From IMG/VR virus record IMGVR_UViG_3300020194_001331, positions 43,497 through 107,496 of that record: DNA of 64,000 nucleotides, one strand, 5' to 3'. The notes under the pieces are model-generated. The model saw nothing but the letters and a program-made list of their open reading frames with translations. It was not told the origin of the DNA and made no database searches. This stretch comes from a virus. A program made the position numbers and the translations under genes. Each line of letters starts with the position of its first letter. Within the stretch, counting starts at the first letter, position 1. Positions 8,361-16,196 of the stretch are shown here, in pieces.

Positions 8361-8743
8361 AATAAATCCTCAGGTGTTTCTCTATAAACTCTGTAACTAT
8401 CCTCATCAAAGTGTTCAGTCGAAACTTCAAATACAATTGAGTTATCTTCTAATGAAATTAACTGATGAGGCAATCCTCTTTCAATTAAAACACTATCACC
8501 CTTCTCTAAAGTTTTACCTTCTAATTTTCCATCTTCTACATTCAACCAATTAAATTGGAATCTTCCTTCTTGCACATACCAACTTTCTTTTTTCTTTAAG
8601 TGGTAATGCATTGAGAATCTATTTCTTTCTTTTGTGAATACCAATAATTTCCCACAATACTCTTCATCGTTGTGAATCCATAATTCATATCCCCAATTCT
8701 TTTCTACTCTCTTAGGAGCTTTAATATCTACATCTATAATCAT
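8357..8743 (-). CDS. Cupin protein, mannose-6-phosphate isomerase type II-like
   Basis: The 128-residue protein is a single cupin barrel. The metal site is visible: His46 and His48 in MHYHLKKKE, Glu53, and His93 in GLPHQL. It resembles the C-terminal isomerase domain of GDP-mannose pyrophosphorylases, which also occurs alone in marine T4-like phages. It may isomerise a sugar phosphate or bind a small ligand. It overlaps the UvdE gene by four bases. Confidence 0.75.
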   Translation of the reverse strand: MIIDVDIKAPKRVEKNWGYELWIHNDEEYCGKLLVFTKERNRFSMHYHLKKKESWYVQEGRFQFNWLNVEDGKLEGKTLEKGDSVLIERGLPHQLISLEDNSIVFEVSTEHFDEDSYRVYRETPEDLL

Positions 8744-9693
8744 TCTGCGTAACTTTGTGTGTTTAACAATCCACTATAAGCACATACACTATCTTTATTA
8801 ATAAATGGTAGAATAGCAAGTTCTTTTGCTTTTGCTTCCACCATTACATCAACATCAGTACCATATAGTTCGGGTAATTCATTGATGTAATCTGAATGTG
8901 CTTGTGGTTTTAATTTTTCATTCTCCTCATGTAATGCTTTACTTTCAGAGTAATGAACAATGGGTTTAATTCCTTTTGGCCAAGTTGAGATTGCTAATTT
9001 TAGAGCTTCTTCTTCACTCAATCCACCTGTATTAAATTTGTGGTGGTGATAATCAAATACGATTGGGATACCAATTTTGTTGTGAATATACATTAAATCT
9101 TTTACCGAATACATTGATGCTTTATCATCATTCTCAACTGTCAAACGAGATTGAACCGATGGTGATAATCTTTGGAAGTTATCACAAAATCTATCCATAG
9201 CAGATTTCTTATCTCCATAAACACCATTGCAATGAATGTTGATTTTGTTATAATGTGATTTTTCTAATCCTAATAAATCAAAAACTTTACCATGTAGTTC
9301 TAAATCAGTAATAGTATTATCTACTACTTTTTTATGTGGTGAAGTAAGAACATTGAAAGGACCAGGGTGAGAAGTAATTCTAATTCCATTTGTTTTTGCA
9401 TAATGACCACACCCCTCTAATATTGTTTTAATTCTTAGGTAATGTGGTGCTGTTTCTAAATCATACTCAGAACCCCATGGAAACATTTCAGATGATAATC
9501 TAAATAGTTTGATTCCATTTTCATTATTCCATTTTAAAATATGAAACAAATCTCTTGCGTTTTGTAACCCTAATTCAGTTGCGTAACCAACACCCCTTTC
9601 TAAGAATGTTCTTTTAATCATTGAACGATTAGTAGTTACTTTTGGTTTTTGACCTGATAGAGTCATATTAATACAAGCGTATCCTAAATTCAT
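8740..9693 (-). CDS. uvsE: UV-damage endonuclease UvdE/UvsE
   Basis: The 317-residue protein has the full TIM-barrel motif set: GYACIN near the N-terminus, HPG (His109), HCNG (His154), VENDD (Glu187), DYHHHK (Asp214), HYSES (His247), AHSDYI (His266) and DVMVEAKAKE (Glu286). These match the three-metal site of UvdE, which nicks 5' of UV photoproducts and other distortions. It is the first gene after the promoter at 9723-9754. In a surface-ocean phage it would repair sunlight damage. Confidence 0.95.
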   Translation of the reverse strand: MNLGYACINMTLSGQKPKVTTNRSMIKRTFLERGVGYATELGLQNARDLFHILKWNNENGIKLFRLSSEMFPWGSEYDLETAPHYLRIKTILEGCGHYAKTNGIRITSHPGPFNVLTSPHKKVVDNTITDLELHGKVFDLLGLEKSHYNKINIHCNGVYGDKKSAMDRFCDNFQRLSPSVQSRLTVENDDKASMYSVKDLMYIHNKIGIPIVFDYHHHKFNTGGLSEEEALKLAISTWPKGIKPIVHYSESKALHEENEKLKPQAHSDYINELPELYGTDVDVMVEAKAKELAILPFINKDSVCAYSGLLNTQSYAE

Positions 9694-9722
9694 CTTTTGT
9701 ATGATTTCTTATTTGTTTATAA

Positions 9723-9754
9723 CAAATATACGAAATTATTTTCAAAAAACCAAA
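9723..9754 (-). promoter_or_regulatory. Promoter for UvdE
   Basis: TTTG-N20-TATATTTG, the canonical Bacteroidetes -33/-7 form. Confidence 0.75.
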
Positions 9755-9760
9755 TTATTT

Positions 9761-11164
9761 TTAATAAGTTTTAGAATCGAAGTCGGTTGGATAAGAAGTA
9801 TCTTTATCATTCTTTATGTAAGTCAACCAATAGTTTACCGCGTTTTGATTGTTTATCCACTTACTTCTATCTCCCCAATTAAAGTCAGGTCTAGCATAAT
9901 ATGGTTTTTCTCTCATTACATATTGTGCTCGTTGAGAAGATGATGGTTTTGGTTCATCAATTAATCCATCTCCTGTATTATCATATCCATCAATAGTACC
10001 ATCACCATCAATATCAACACCTCGTCTTTTTGTATCTTTTTTTAACTCAACACCATCAACGATTACAGCTTCATCAACTTTTTTTTTATCTTCCGTAGTA
10101 GTATTGTCAGTTTCAAACTTACTATCTTCATATGGAACATCATCTTCCTCGCCAAATAAATCTTCATTGAGTTCTTCCATATCCATATCGGATACCATAT
10201 CATTCATTACTTGGTCTAAGGCATGGTCTTCATCCCATTCTTCATCTTCTAACCCATCTGATAATGTGGTATCCCAATCCTTTAATTCACCTTCGGTGTA
10301 GATATCAGAGCCCTCTTCAGGTTCTTCACCATAGAGTTCTCTTTTCTCAACTACTTTCTTTTTATCCTTTTCACCTTTATCAACTTTCATTGCGTTGTTG
10401 AATGCGATTACAAGTGCAACTGCCAATGGGTCGAATACAAAGATAATAATAAGAATGAACCAGTTTATAATTTGGTCCATAGGTTTATCCAATAATCCAC
10501 TAAGGTATTGTAAAGGTCCTAACTCCGATGAAACACCTTCTGATGATTCAACATCTAATATTTTTAATTGAATGGATTGTAATGAATCGGCCGCTACTTC
10601 TCTTTTTCCTTGAACCTCTTTTCTGTTATCTTCTTCAACCGATATTCTTTGTTGTGATAATCTTAGTTCGGTTGTTGAGATTGTGTTTCTAAATCCAGTT
10701 GATGAAGTTGTATCTCTAACTTGGATTCCGGTTGCTTTAGCATTTGAAAGTGTTGAAATATTTTGTGAAATTCTTTCTAATTCAGTATCGTATCTTGCAA
10801 CGTCATCTGCCCAAAACTTTTCTTTTTGTTGTAGAAATGCTAGTTGTTTTTCTTGAACACTAAATTGATTAAATGTATCTTGAAATGCTGATGTTAGAAA
10901 TCCGTAAATACCTAATGATGTGATTAGTATTAATATAACCACTGCTCCACTTAGATAGATTCTAAATGTTTTGTTTATTTTTTCCCAATAATTATAAAGA
11001 TATCCAGCCGTAATTAATTTAGCTAATTCCAATGAACTTGCCATTATCATAACGGAAAATGCTGCTCCTGCAAATAGTTTAGATAAACCAGTTACGGAGA
11101 AGAATGCTGCGTTAAATGCTACGAACAACGCAGATAATCCCAATAATAAAGTTCTGAACTTCAT
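9761..11164 (-). CDS. Multi-pass membrane protein with coiled coil and Ca-binding-like loops
   Basis: The 467-residue protein has three to four N-terminal membrane helices (about 1-100), a long coiled coil (about 115-215), another membrane helix (about 232-258) and an acidic Asp/Glu-rich tail. Near residue 385 the tail has GVDIDGDGTIDGYDNTGDG, a pattern of DxDGDG calcium loops as in dockerin or thrombospondin-type repeats. It ends with an aromatic segment. Proteins of this layout occur in marine T4-like phages, but the function is unknown to me. Confidence 0.7.
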   Translation of the reverse strand: MKFRTLLLGLSALFVAFNAAFFSVTGLSKLFAGAAFSVMIMASSLELAKLITAGYLYNYWEKINKTFRIYLSGAVVILILITSLGIYGFLTSAFQDTFNQFSVQEKQLAFLQQKEKFWADDVARYDTELERISQNISTLSNAKATGIQVRDTTSSTGFRNTISTTELRLSQQRISVEEDNRKEVQGKREVAADSLQSIQLKILDVESSEGVSSELGPLQYLSGLLDKPMDQIINWFILIIIFVFDPLAVALVIAFNNAMKVDKGEKDKKKVVEKRELYGEEPEEGSDIYTEGELKDWDTTLSDGLEDEEWDEDHALDQVMNDMVSDMDMEELNEDLFGEEDDVPYEDSKFETDNTTTEDKKKVDEAVIVDGVELKKDTKRRGVDIDGDGTIDGYDNTGDGLIDEPKPSSSQRAQYVMREKPYYARPDFNWGDRSKWINNQNAVNYWLTYIKNDKDTSYPTDFDSKTY

Positions 11165-11174
11165 TTTACTCTTT

Positions 11175-11354
11175 CTATGCTAAGTCTACGAGATTTTTCG
11201 TAAGTTCGAGTAACCTTTCAATTTGATGTGTTAGTCTTAAAGCTTCTTTTTGGTCTGATGGTCTACTTCCATCTAACATACCTTTAATCACTTTGTTGTG
11301 ATTTTCTACTCCCTCAATATGAGATAATGCTTTTTGTTTATGTTCTGGTTTCAT
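11175..11354 (-). CDS. Helical hypothetical protein (59 aa)
   Basis: The frame MKPEHKQKALSHIEGVENHN... is a small helical protein ending LTKNLVDLA. It lies ten bases upstream of the large membrane protein gene and has a TATAAATATA palindromic motif about 23 bases before its start. It is probably cotranscribed with that gene. Family not recognised. Confidence 0.7.
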   Translation of the reverse strand: MKPEHKQKALSHIEGVENHNKVIKGMLDGSRPSDQKEALRLTHQIERLLELTKNLVDLA

Positions 11355-11394
11355 AATAACTCTATTTGTTAATATATATAAATATAAGAAAATG

Positions 11395-11425
11395 AAAAAA
11401 GGGAGATTTATTCAACCTCCCCTTT
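11395..11425 (-). terminator. Rho-independent terminator after hsp20
   Basis: On the minus strand a GGGAG/CTCCC stem is followed by a T run, just downstream of the Hsp20 stop codon. Confidence 0.7.
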
Positions 11426-11446
11426 ACTAAACTAACACCACTAAGA

Positions 11447-11812
11447 TTAAAATTTAATCTTTATCTTTTTACTTTTTCTCTCTTCTTTTTTATCCAAAAG
11501 AATGGTAAGTAGACCATTTTCAATTGATGCTTCTGCAGTAGTTCCATCGTAATCTTTTCCTACTTTGAACTTTAGATTTATATTGCCAACAACTGCATTC
11601 ACATTTTCAGTTTCTGCATTTACTGTAATTAAATCTTCAGTAACATCCACATTTACATCTTTTGGGTTGTGTCCTACAACACTTATAACAATACTTTGTT
11701 TTCCATCTTTAGTTGTATTGATGGAATAGTTTCCTTGTTGATGATTTATTTGCATCGGTTGAAATTTAGAATCAAATACCTCATCAAAGAATCTGTCAAA
11801 TGTTAAAATCAT
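11447..11812 (-). CDS. Small heat-shock protein (Hsp20/alpha-crystallin)
   Basis: The protein has the alpha-crystallin beta-sandwich: a core with DVNVDVTEDLITVNAE, and a C-terminal GLLTILLDKKEERKSKKIKIKF that includes the GxLTI-type strand and an IKI-like tail motif. I chose the ATG at 11812 (MILTFDRFF) because an AAAAAGG sequence precedes it and family members start this way; a start nine codons earlier at 11839 is possible. Hsp20 genes are common in marine T4-like phages. The palindrome TGACAACTTGTCA at 11881 lies upstream and a terminator follows. Confidence 0.88.
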   Translation of the reverse strand: MILTFDRFFDEVFDSKFQPMQINHQQGNYSINTTKDGKQSIVISVVGHNPKDVNVDVTEDLITVNAETENVNAVVGNINLKFKVGKDYDGTTAEASIENGLLTILLDKKEERKSKKIKIKF

Positions 11813-11880
11813 ATTTTTTCCTTTTTTTAAGTTAAACATACAATCTATATATTACCAAATCCATACCATTTCATTTTGTA

Positions 11881-11893
11881 TGACAACTTGTCA
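11881..11893. promoter_or_regulatory. 13-bp palindrome TGACAACTTGTCA
   Basis: A perfect inverted repeat TGACAA-C-TTGTCA lies upstream of hsp20, embedded in GTATGACAACTTGTCA. Two related copies (TGACRANTTGTCA) occur at 38934-38946 and 39024-39036 beside the candidate origin. Its form suggests a dimeric repressor or stress-regulator site. Confidence 0.55.
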
Positions 11894-11899
11894 GTTTAA

Positions 11900-12586
11900 T
11901 TAAAAGTTTTCGGAAATATTGTCATACATACCCGTTGATTTTCTATATTCTGAATTTTCTAATCTAGTACTCATATGGTCAGCCCAATGAATAATGTATG
12001 GTAAATCAGTTTTTACTTGGAAATCTTCATTATAAGAAATAAAGTATTTCTTAGTTGCATCGTTGTACAATCCATCAGCCATATGAATACCCAATTGTTC
12101 TTTCTGAGTATATTTGATTCCATATTGATTCAGTAACCAAAATGCTCTATCGGTTACATCAAAGTATTGTAACTTTGGATTGTGAGTAAAATATTCTTTT
12201 TTATTTTTTTGATGCCATTCCGATTCTTGTGGTAAATAATATGGTTCTTTACCATCACCCAACTTTCCTAAATCGTGGTGGAAAGCTGCGAAGAATAATT
12301 CTTCATCAGTAAAGTTAATAAACCCACCACTCTCTTCAAACATCTTTTTTAGTTTGTAAGCGTTTCTTGCTACATTCATTACGTGGTCGATATAACCACC
12401 AGGATATGCAGAGTGAAAATTAAGTTTACCACTTGCGGGTGCAATAGCAAGTTCAGTTCCCAATTCTTCTGGGGAATACATATGGAGAAGTTTTTCTAAT
12501 CGTTCTCCACTAAACACTTTTTTAATAGCTTCTATAAACTTATTATAGTTTGCTTCTATTTGTTCTTCTGTATAGTTTCTAATCAT
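11900..12586 (-). CDS. HD-domain phosphohydrolase
   Basis: The 228-residue protein has HD signature residues: His68 in YPGGYIDHVMNV, the pair His103/His104-Asp105 in FHHDLGK, a later histidine in GIHMADGL and IIHWADHMS. This is the metal-binding pattern of HD hydrolases, which cleave nucleotides or phosphate esters. The substrate cannot be read from sequence; YhaM-like exoribonuclease or nucleotidase activity is possible. The start overlaps the previous gene stop by four bases. Confidence 0.8.
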   Translation of the reverse strand: MIRNYTEEQIEANYNKFIEAIKKVFSGERLEKLLHMYSPEELGTELAIAPASGKLNFHSAYPGGYIDHVMNVARNAYKLKKMFEESGGFINFTDEELFFAAFHHDLGKLGDGKEPYYLPQESEWHQKNKKEYFTHNPKLQYFDVTDRAFWLLNQYGIKYTQKEQLGIHMADGLYNDATKKYFISYNEDFQVKTDLPYIIHWADHMSTRLENSEYRKSTGMYDNISENF

Positions 12587-12957
12587 TGTTCTATATATTT
12601 TCCAGTTAGTGACCTATATAATATTTCTAATTCTTCCTCAGTTGTACAAAATCCAAGTCCATCGAAATCTAAAATTTCAATAAAATATTGACCTGGCTTT
12701 AATCCCATATTTACCAACTCTGCATCATCATCGGATGAGTTGGTTACAAATCGGGGTGCATACTTATCATTTCTTTCTTTAGGTAGAGGGAGTGTCCAAA
12801 AATAAGGTTTGTCCAGTTCTTCATTATCATCTAAATCCTCCCTATTCTCAATAAAATCTCCAGTACCATTATAATCATTTGAAAGATGTTTTGACCAACC
12901 TTGCCTCTTAAAAGTTTCATCGGTTAGTGGTGTTGCTTGTAATCTTACCTTTCTCAT
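12583..12957 (-). CDS. Hypothetical protein (124 aa)
   Basis: This soluble acidic protein has ATGA overlaps with the genes on both sides. Segments LKPGQYFIEILDFDGLGF and FCTTEEELEILYRSL suggest a compact alpha/beta fold. No family recognised. Confidence 0.65.
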   Translation of the reverse strand: MRKVRLQATPLTDETFKRQGWSKHLSNDYNGTGDFIENREDLDDNEELDKPYFWTLPLPKERNDKYAPRFVTNSSDDDAELVNMGLKPGQYFIEILDFDGLGFCTTEEELEILYRSLTGKYIEQ

Positions 12958-13505
12958 TCTAATACGATTCTAATTGTTTCTTCTAAGTCTTGAAATGTTG
13001 CTTTTACAATAAGTGTATCGCCAACCATTTCATCTATTGGTGCAATTACTGTATTTATTTCTCCACCAGTTCCACTATATGAAAACTCATTTATAGTCGG
13101 TACAATGGTTCCAGCAAATCCAGTTACATAAGTTGTATCTACATCTACCCAATCACCTAATACATTTATAGTTCTTCGAATGAATACATAAGCAGTATCA
13201 TTTAAAGTCCATTGATGAGATGATTCCCATTCAACTAATTGTGGATATAATGGTTCTTCGTTGTGATTTAAAAGTTTACCTGTAATTCTATGAATTGTTT
13301 GAATAGAATTTTGTGTAGAGTTTAGTTCTAATTTATATAATCCTTCATTGGTTGTATCTAATCTACCATCTAATTCCATTGTGTAATTATCGGGTAAATC
13401 TGATAATGGGTCATCCGTACAAGATGTTAATGTTCCCAATAACATTAATGAATAAAGAACTAATGCAAACTTTAATAAAAAATTTATACTATCGAATTGT
13501 TTCAT
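12954..13505 (-). CDS. Secreted lipoprotein (183 aa)
   Basis: I chose ATG 13505 because it overlaps the upstream stop as ATGA. The N-terminus is a lipoprotein signal: basic start, hydrophobic stretch and lipobox LTSC with Cys29. The mature part is beta-rich with a possible immunoglobulin-like fold (repeated VDTTYVTGFAG-type strands). It would be anchored in the host envelope. A nine-codon longer start exists but is less likely. Confidence 0.75.
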   Translation of the reverse strand: MKQFDSINFLLKFALVLYSLMLLGTLTSCTDDPLSDLPDNYTMELDGRLDTTNEGLYKLELNSTQNSIQTIHRITGKLLNHNEEPLYPQLVEWESSHQWTLNDTAYVFIRRTINVLGDWVDVDTTYVTGFAGTIVPTINEFSYSGTGGEINTVIAPIDEMVGDTLIVKATFQDLEETIRIVLE

Positions 13506-13987
13506 AATAAATAATCTAAAATAGAATCCCAATCAGGATATTCATTAGGAGAATTGTTGTTTTCCCAATCATATCCAAATCTTAATAATTTACCTTTGAA
13601 CTCACCAGCTCCATTCTTTAATCTATCATCAATAAGGTAATCACCCATTAACAAATCTTTTCTGTGAGTAGTGAATAATCTTTTGTGAAAGATATTATCG
13701 AAGTAATCTTCTAACCAAAATCTTTTATCAGTAAGAGATTGAGGATTACCCCAAGGAGCAGAGGTGGCGATGAATAATTCATACTTACCACTATTGTGTA
13801 ATTTTTTAATAGCTTCAATAGCACCTTTAATGGGAGGTGCGATTCTGAATAAACCTTGAATGTGGTCAGGATGAGTTTTGTATCTTTCTTCTAAATGTGG
13901 ATGTTTTTCAAACCAATCTTTGATTGCTTTTCCGAAGTCAACGATGACTCCATCCATATCAATGTAAACTATTTTCTTTTTTATCAT
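13502..13987 (-). CDS. 5'(3')-deoxyribonucleotidase, HAD family
   Basis: The protein begins MIKKKIVYIDMDGVIVDFGK, the DxDGV nucleophile motif of HAD phosphatases. A Thr/Ser motif (FIATSAPWGNP) and the DDRLKNG acidic motif follow, as in the NT5C deoxyribonucleotidases. It would dephosphorylate deoxynucleotide monophosphates during host DNA recycling. ATG 13987 is preferred because the promoter -7 element at 14004-14011 rules out the longer frame from 14014; ATG 13996 is the alternative. Confidence 0.82.
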   Translation of the reverse strand: MIKKKIVYIDMDGVIVDFGKAIKDWFEKHPHLEERYKTHPDHIQGLFRIAPPIKGAIEAIKKLHNSGKYELFIATSAPWGNPQSLTDKRFWLEDYFDNIFHKRLFTTHRKDLLMGDYLIDDRLKNGAGEFKGKLLRFGYDWENNNSPNEYPDWDSILDYLL

Positions 13988-14003
13988 ATCACTCATTAGA
14001 GTA

Positions 14004-14035
14004 CTAATATACAAAATTTATTTGAAACATGCAAG
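14004..14035 (-). promoter_or_regulatory. Promoter for the deoxyribonucleotidase
   Basis: CTTG-N20-TATATTAG; it fixes the gene start to 13996 or 13987. Confidence 0.7.
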
Positions 14036-14046
14036 CTTTTTTTGAA

Positions 14047-14274
14047 TTAATTTAACCATAAATTGTAAACAAAATCATATGGTTTGTTTAGTTGTTTTGC
14101 TAGTTCTTCAAAACATCGTTCTCTGATGATACTATCACCAACACCAATATATTCGTAGATATCGCTCCCACCAAATAGTTCGGTAACCAAACCAACAAAG
14201 GTGGCTTTCTCGTTGATTTCAACTCCCAATTCATCGGTTGGGTAAGTGTTCAAATAAAATTCTTTAATATTCAT
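14047..14274 (-). CDS. Hypothetical protein (75 aa)
   Basis: A small acidic protein beginning MNIKEFYLNTYPTDELG. Its leader has the TAAACCTTAAAA-type sequence seen before many genes here. It is followed by a promoter for the deoxyribonucleotidase gene. Family not recognised. Confidence 0.65.
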   Translation of the reverse strand: MNIKEFYLNTYPTDELGVEINEKATFVGLVTELFGGSDIYEYIGVGDSIIRERCFEELAKQLNKPYDFVYNLWLN

Positions 14275-14297
14275 ATCGTTTATGTTTTAAGGTTTAA

Positions 14298-14609
14298 TTA
14301 AACTAAGTAATTTGGTCCGTAGTATTCCCACTTATCAGTACCATCAAAGATGTTACCACGAGAATGTTTAGCAGGTCCTTGCCAACCTTGTGGTTTCAAC
14401 AAATCACCTTTCTTAACTGGAACTCCTTTGTTAACTCCATCAACCATAGAAACAAATCCCCAAGCAGAACTACCATCCCACAAACGGATGTATTTTCTAC
14501 CTTTATCAACTCTTAGGGGTTCGTAGGGTTTGTAATTAAATTTACTTTCCCAATAGGTTTTTCTCTCTTCGTTAACTTTTTCGAGCCACAAATCAAATTT
14601 AGTTTTCAT
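14298..14609 (-). CDS. Hypothetical protein (103 aa)
   Basis: A soluble basic protein rich in Trp, Lys and Gly (EPLRVDKGRKYIRLWDGSSA). It is driven by the promoter at 14656-14687 and has the leader AAACCCTAAAAGATATG. Family not recognised, but the composition suggests a small beta-rich fold. Confidence 0.65.
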   Translation of the reverse strand: MKTKFDLWLEKVNEERKTYWESKFNYKPYEPLRVDKGRKYIRLWDGSSAWGFVSMVDGVNKGVPVKKGDLLKPQGWQGPAKHSRGNIFDGTDKWEYYGPNYLV

Positions 14610-14655
14610 ATCTTTTAGGGTTTAATCGTTTTAACTCTTACTCTCAATTACAGTA

Positions 14656-14687
14656 CTAACATACAAAATAATTTTGAATTATGCAAG
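14656..14687 (-). promoter_or_regulatory. Promoter for 14298-14609
   Basis: CTTG-N20-TATGTTAG followed by TACTGTAATTGAGA, the conserved initial transcribed sequence. Confidence 0.75.
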
Positions 14688-14698
14688 TCTTTTCTTAA

Positions 14699-15028
14699 TT
14701 ATTTTTGAACTTTTTCAATCAATTCTACCAACTCTTTAGCGAACATCTTTGTGTTCCAAGAGTAGTATGTGTCAGTTGAATTGATATTCAAATTGATTTG
14801 AGGAACTTTCAATCGGTAACCATTGTAATCACGAGTACCCCCCGAAGTGTTGTATCGGTAACCTGCCGCTGATGTCCATTTGGTACAACTCCAATTTGTT
14901 ACATCGTTTTCAATTCCTAACTCAGTTAGTAGTTCACCAACTTTGTTGAGGTTTGGCATTCTTGAATTTTCACAAATACCCAATCCGGCTTTCTTACGAA
15001 GGGCGTTTAATGTCTTTTGGTTTTTCAT
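14699..15028 (-). CDS. Hypothetical protein (109 aa)
   Basis: A soluble protein with a Gly/Tyr-rich centre (AAGYRYNTSGGTRDYNGYR) and a helical C-terminus. It has its own promoter at 15050-15081, about 25 bases upstream. Family not recognised. Confidence 0.65.
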   Translation of the reverse strand: MKNQKTLNALRKKAGLGICENSRMPNLNKVGELLTELGIENDVTNWSCTKWTSAAGYRYNTSGGTRDYNGYRLKVPQINLNINSTDTYYSWNTKMFAKELVELIEKVQK

Positions 15029-15049
15029 ATCTATCTCTCAATTACAGTA

Positions 15050-15081
15050 CTAACATACAAAAAAAAGTTGAGAAATCCAAG
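15050..15081 (-). promoter_or_regulatory. Promoter for 14699-15028, overlapping the phoH terminator hairpin
   Basis: CTTG-N20-TATGTTAG. The -33 to -7 spacer contains CTCAACTTTTTT, which pairs with AAAAAGTTGAG on the upstream side to form a terminator-like stem. Confidence 0.75.
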
Positions 15082-15119
15082 GGAAAACTCAACTTTTTTT
15101 AATTATTTTTAATTTATTT

Positions 15120-15782
15120 TTACTGATAATTACTCAACAATCGTAGTAGTTCATCCAATGCTTCATGTCTGTGATTATCTCTCAGATGAGTTGAATAAAC
15201 ATATTGTGAATCCTTTACTTTAGGAACTTCATGTATTGCCGAATCATTTGAAAACTTCAAATCGATTTGTTGTGGGTCTCCTGTTAAAATCATTGTTGAA
15301 CCCTTACCTAATCTACCTAATACCATTCCTAATTGTGGTTTAGTTAGGTTTTGAAATTCATCTACAATCACAATCGAGTGTTCAAATGTTCTTCCTCTGA
15401 AATGTGAAAGAGAAACTAATTCAATATCTTCGTTCTTTTCCATCTTCTCTAAAATCATAGGTTTGTTATAAACCTTTCTCATATTAGAACGAATTGGAAC
15501 TAACCAAGGTTCCATCTTTTCATTTAGTGAACCAGGCAGATATCCATTATCTTCGTTTGATACCGTTGGTCTTGTTATTACAATCTTATTTACCTGCCTC
15601 GTAAAAAACATATCTAATGCTATTTGTACTGCTAAAAGGGTTTTACCGGAACCTGCTTTTCCCATTATAAAATTGTAAGGATGATAAAGGATTGCTGTTT
15701 TTGCTAACTTTTGTTCTTCAGACAAGGTTATATCAAATTTGATTTTACCTTTTGGTGGAACTTTTGTAATGTTCTCTGCCAT
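15120..15782 (-). CDS. phoH: PhoH-like ATPase
   Basis: The 220-residue protein is a compact P-loop ATPase with Walker A GKAGSGKT (41-48), Walker B SIVIVDEFQN (DEFQN at 141-145) and the GDPQQ motif (about 168-172). These are diagnostic for PhoH, a common marine phage gene of uncertain role. Related PhoH proteins combine ATPase or helicase activity with RNA metabolism. It is followed by a hairpin that could terminate the transcript. Confidence 0.92.
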   Translation of the reverse strand: MAENITKVPPKGKIKFDITLSEEQKLAKTAILYHPYNFIMGKAGSGKTLLAVQIALDMFFTRQVNKIVITRPTVSNEDNGYLPGSLNEKMEPWLVPIRSNMRKVYNKPMILEKMEKNEDIELVSLSHFRGRTFEHSIVIVDEFQNLTKPQLGMVLGRLGKGSTMILTGDPQQIDLKFSNDSAIHEVPKVKDSQYVYSTHLRDNHRHEALDELLRLLSNYQ

Positions 15783-15787
15783 GTGTT

Positions 15788-16147
15788 TTAATTAAATGTA
15801 GTTATCTTATGCGATTTTTTAGTTGGGGTTTTAATCTTTGGTGGAATTGATTTCTGATACTTTACAATCTCAGCACAAATCTCATACTTTTCCAATCGTT
15901 CACACAAATTTAGTAATCGTTGTAAAACCAATAAGTAATCTTTCTTTTCCACAACCGAAACAACACCATCGATTGTAAATTCAATCAATACAACTGAGGG
16001 AAGATTTTGTTTGTGGGCTTGAATAACTAAAGAAAGGGATTGGTTAAGAAAATCATCTCCATAGGAATTTAAATACTCATTCAATGTGGTATTATTAAGA
16101 GAGAAGTATTTTCTCCATTCAACATTTGCTAAAGGTCTTTTTTTCAA
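15788..16147 (-). CDS. Hypothetical protein (119 aa), TTG start
   Basis: The frame starts with TTG at 16147; no in-frame ATG lies near the N-terminus. The protein is helical and basic at its C-terminus (KIKTPTKKSHK). A TATAAATATA motif sits at 16174-16183. It is five bases upstream of phoH and probably translated with it. Family not recognised. Confidence 0.6.
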   Translation of the reverse strand: MKKRPLANVEWRKYFSLNNTTLNEYLNSYGDDFLNQSLSLVIQAHKQNLPSVVLIEFTIDGVVSVVEKKDYLLVLQRLLNLCERLEKYEICAEIVKYQKSIPPKIKTPTKKSHKITTFN

Positions 16148-16196
16148 AGTGCGAAATGTTTAGTTGTTACTATTATAAATATAATAAAAATTAGAT

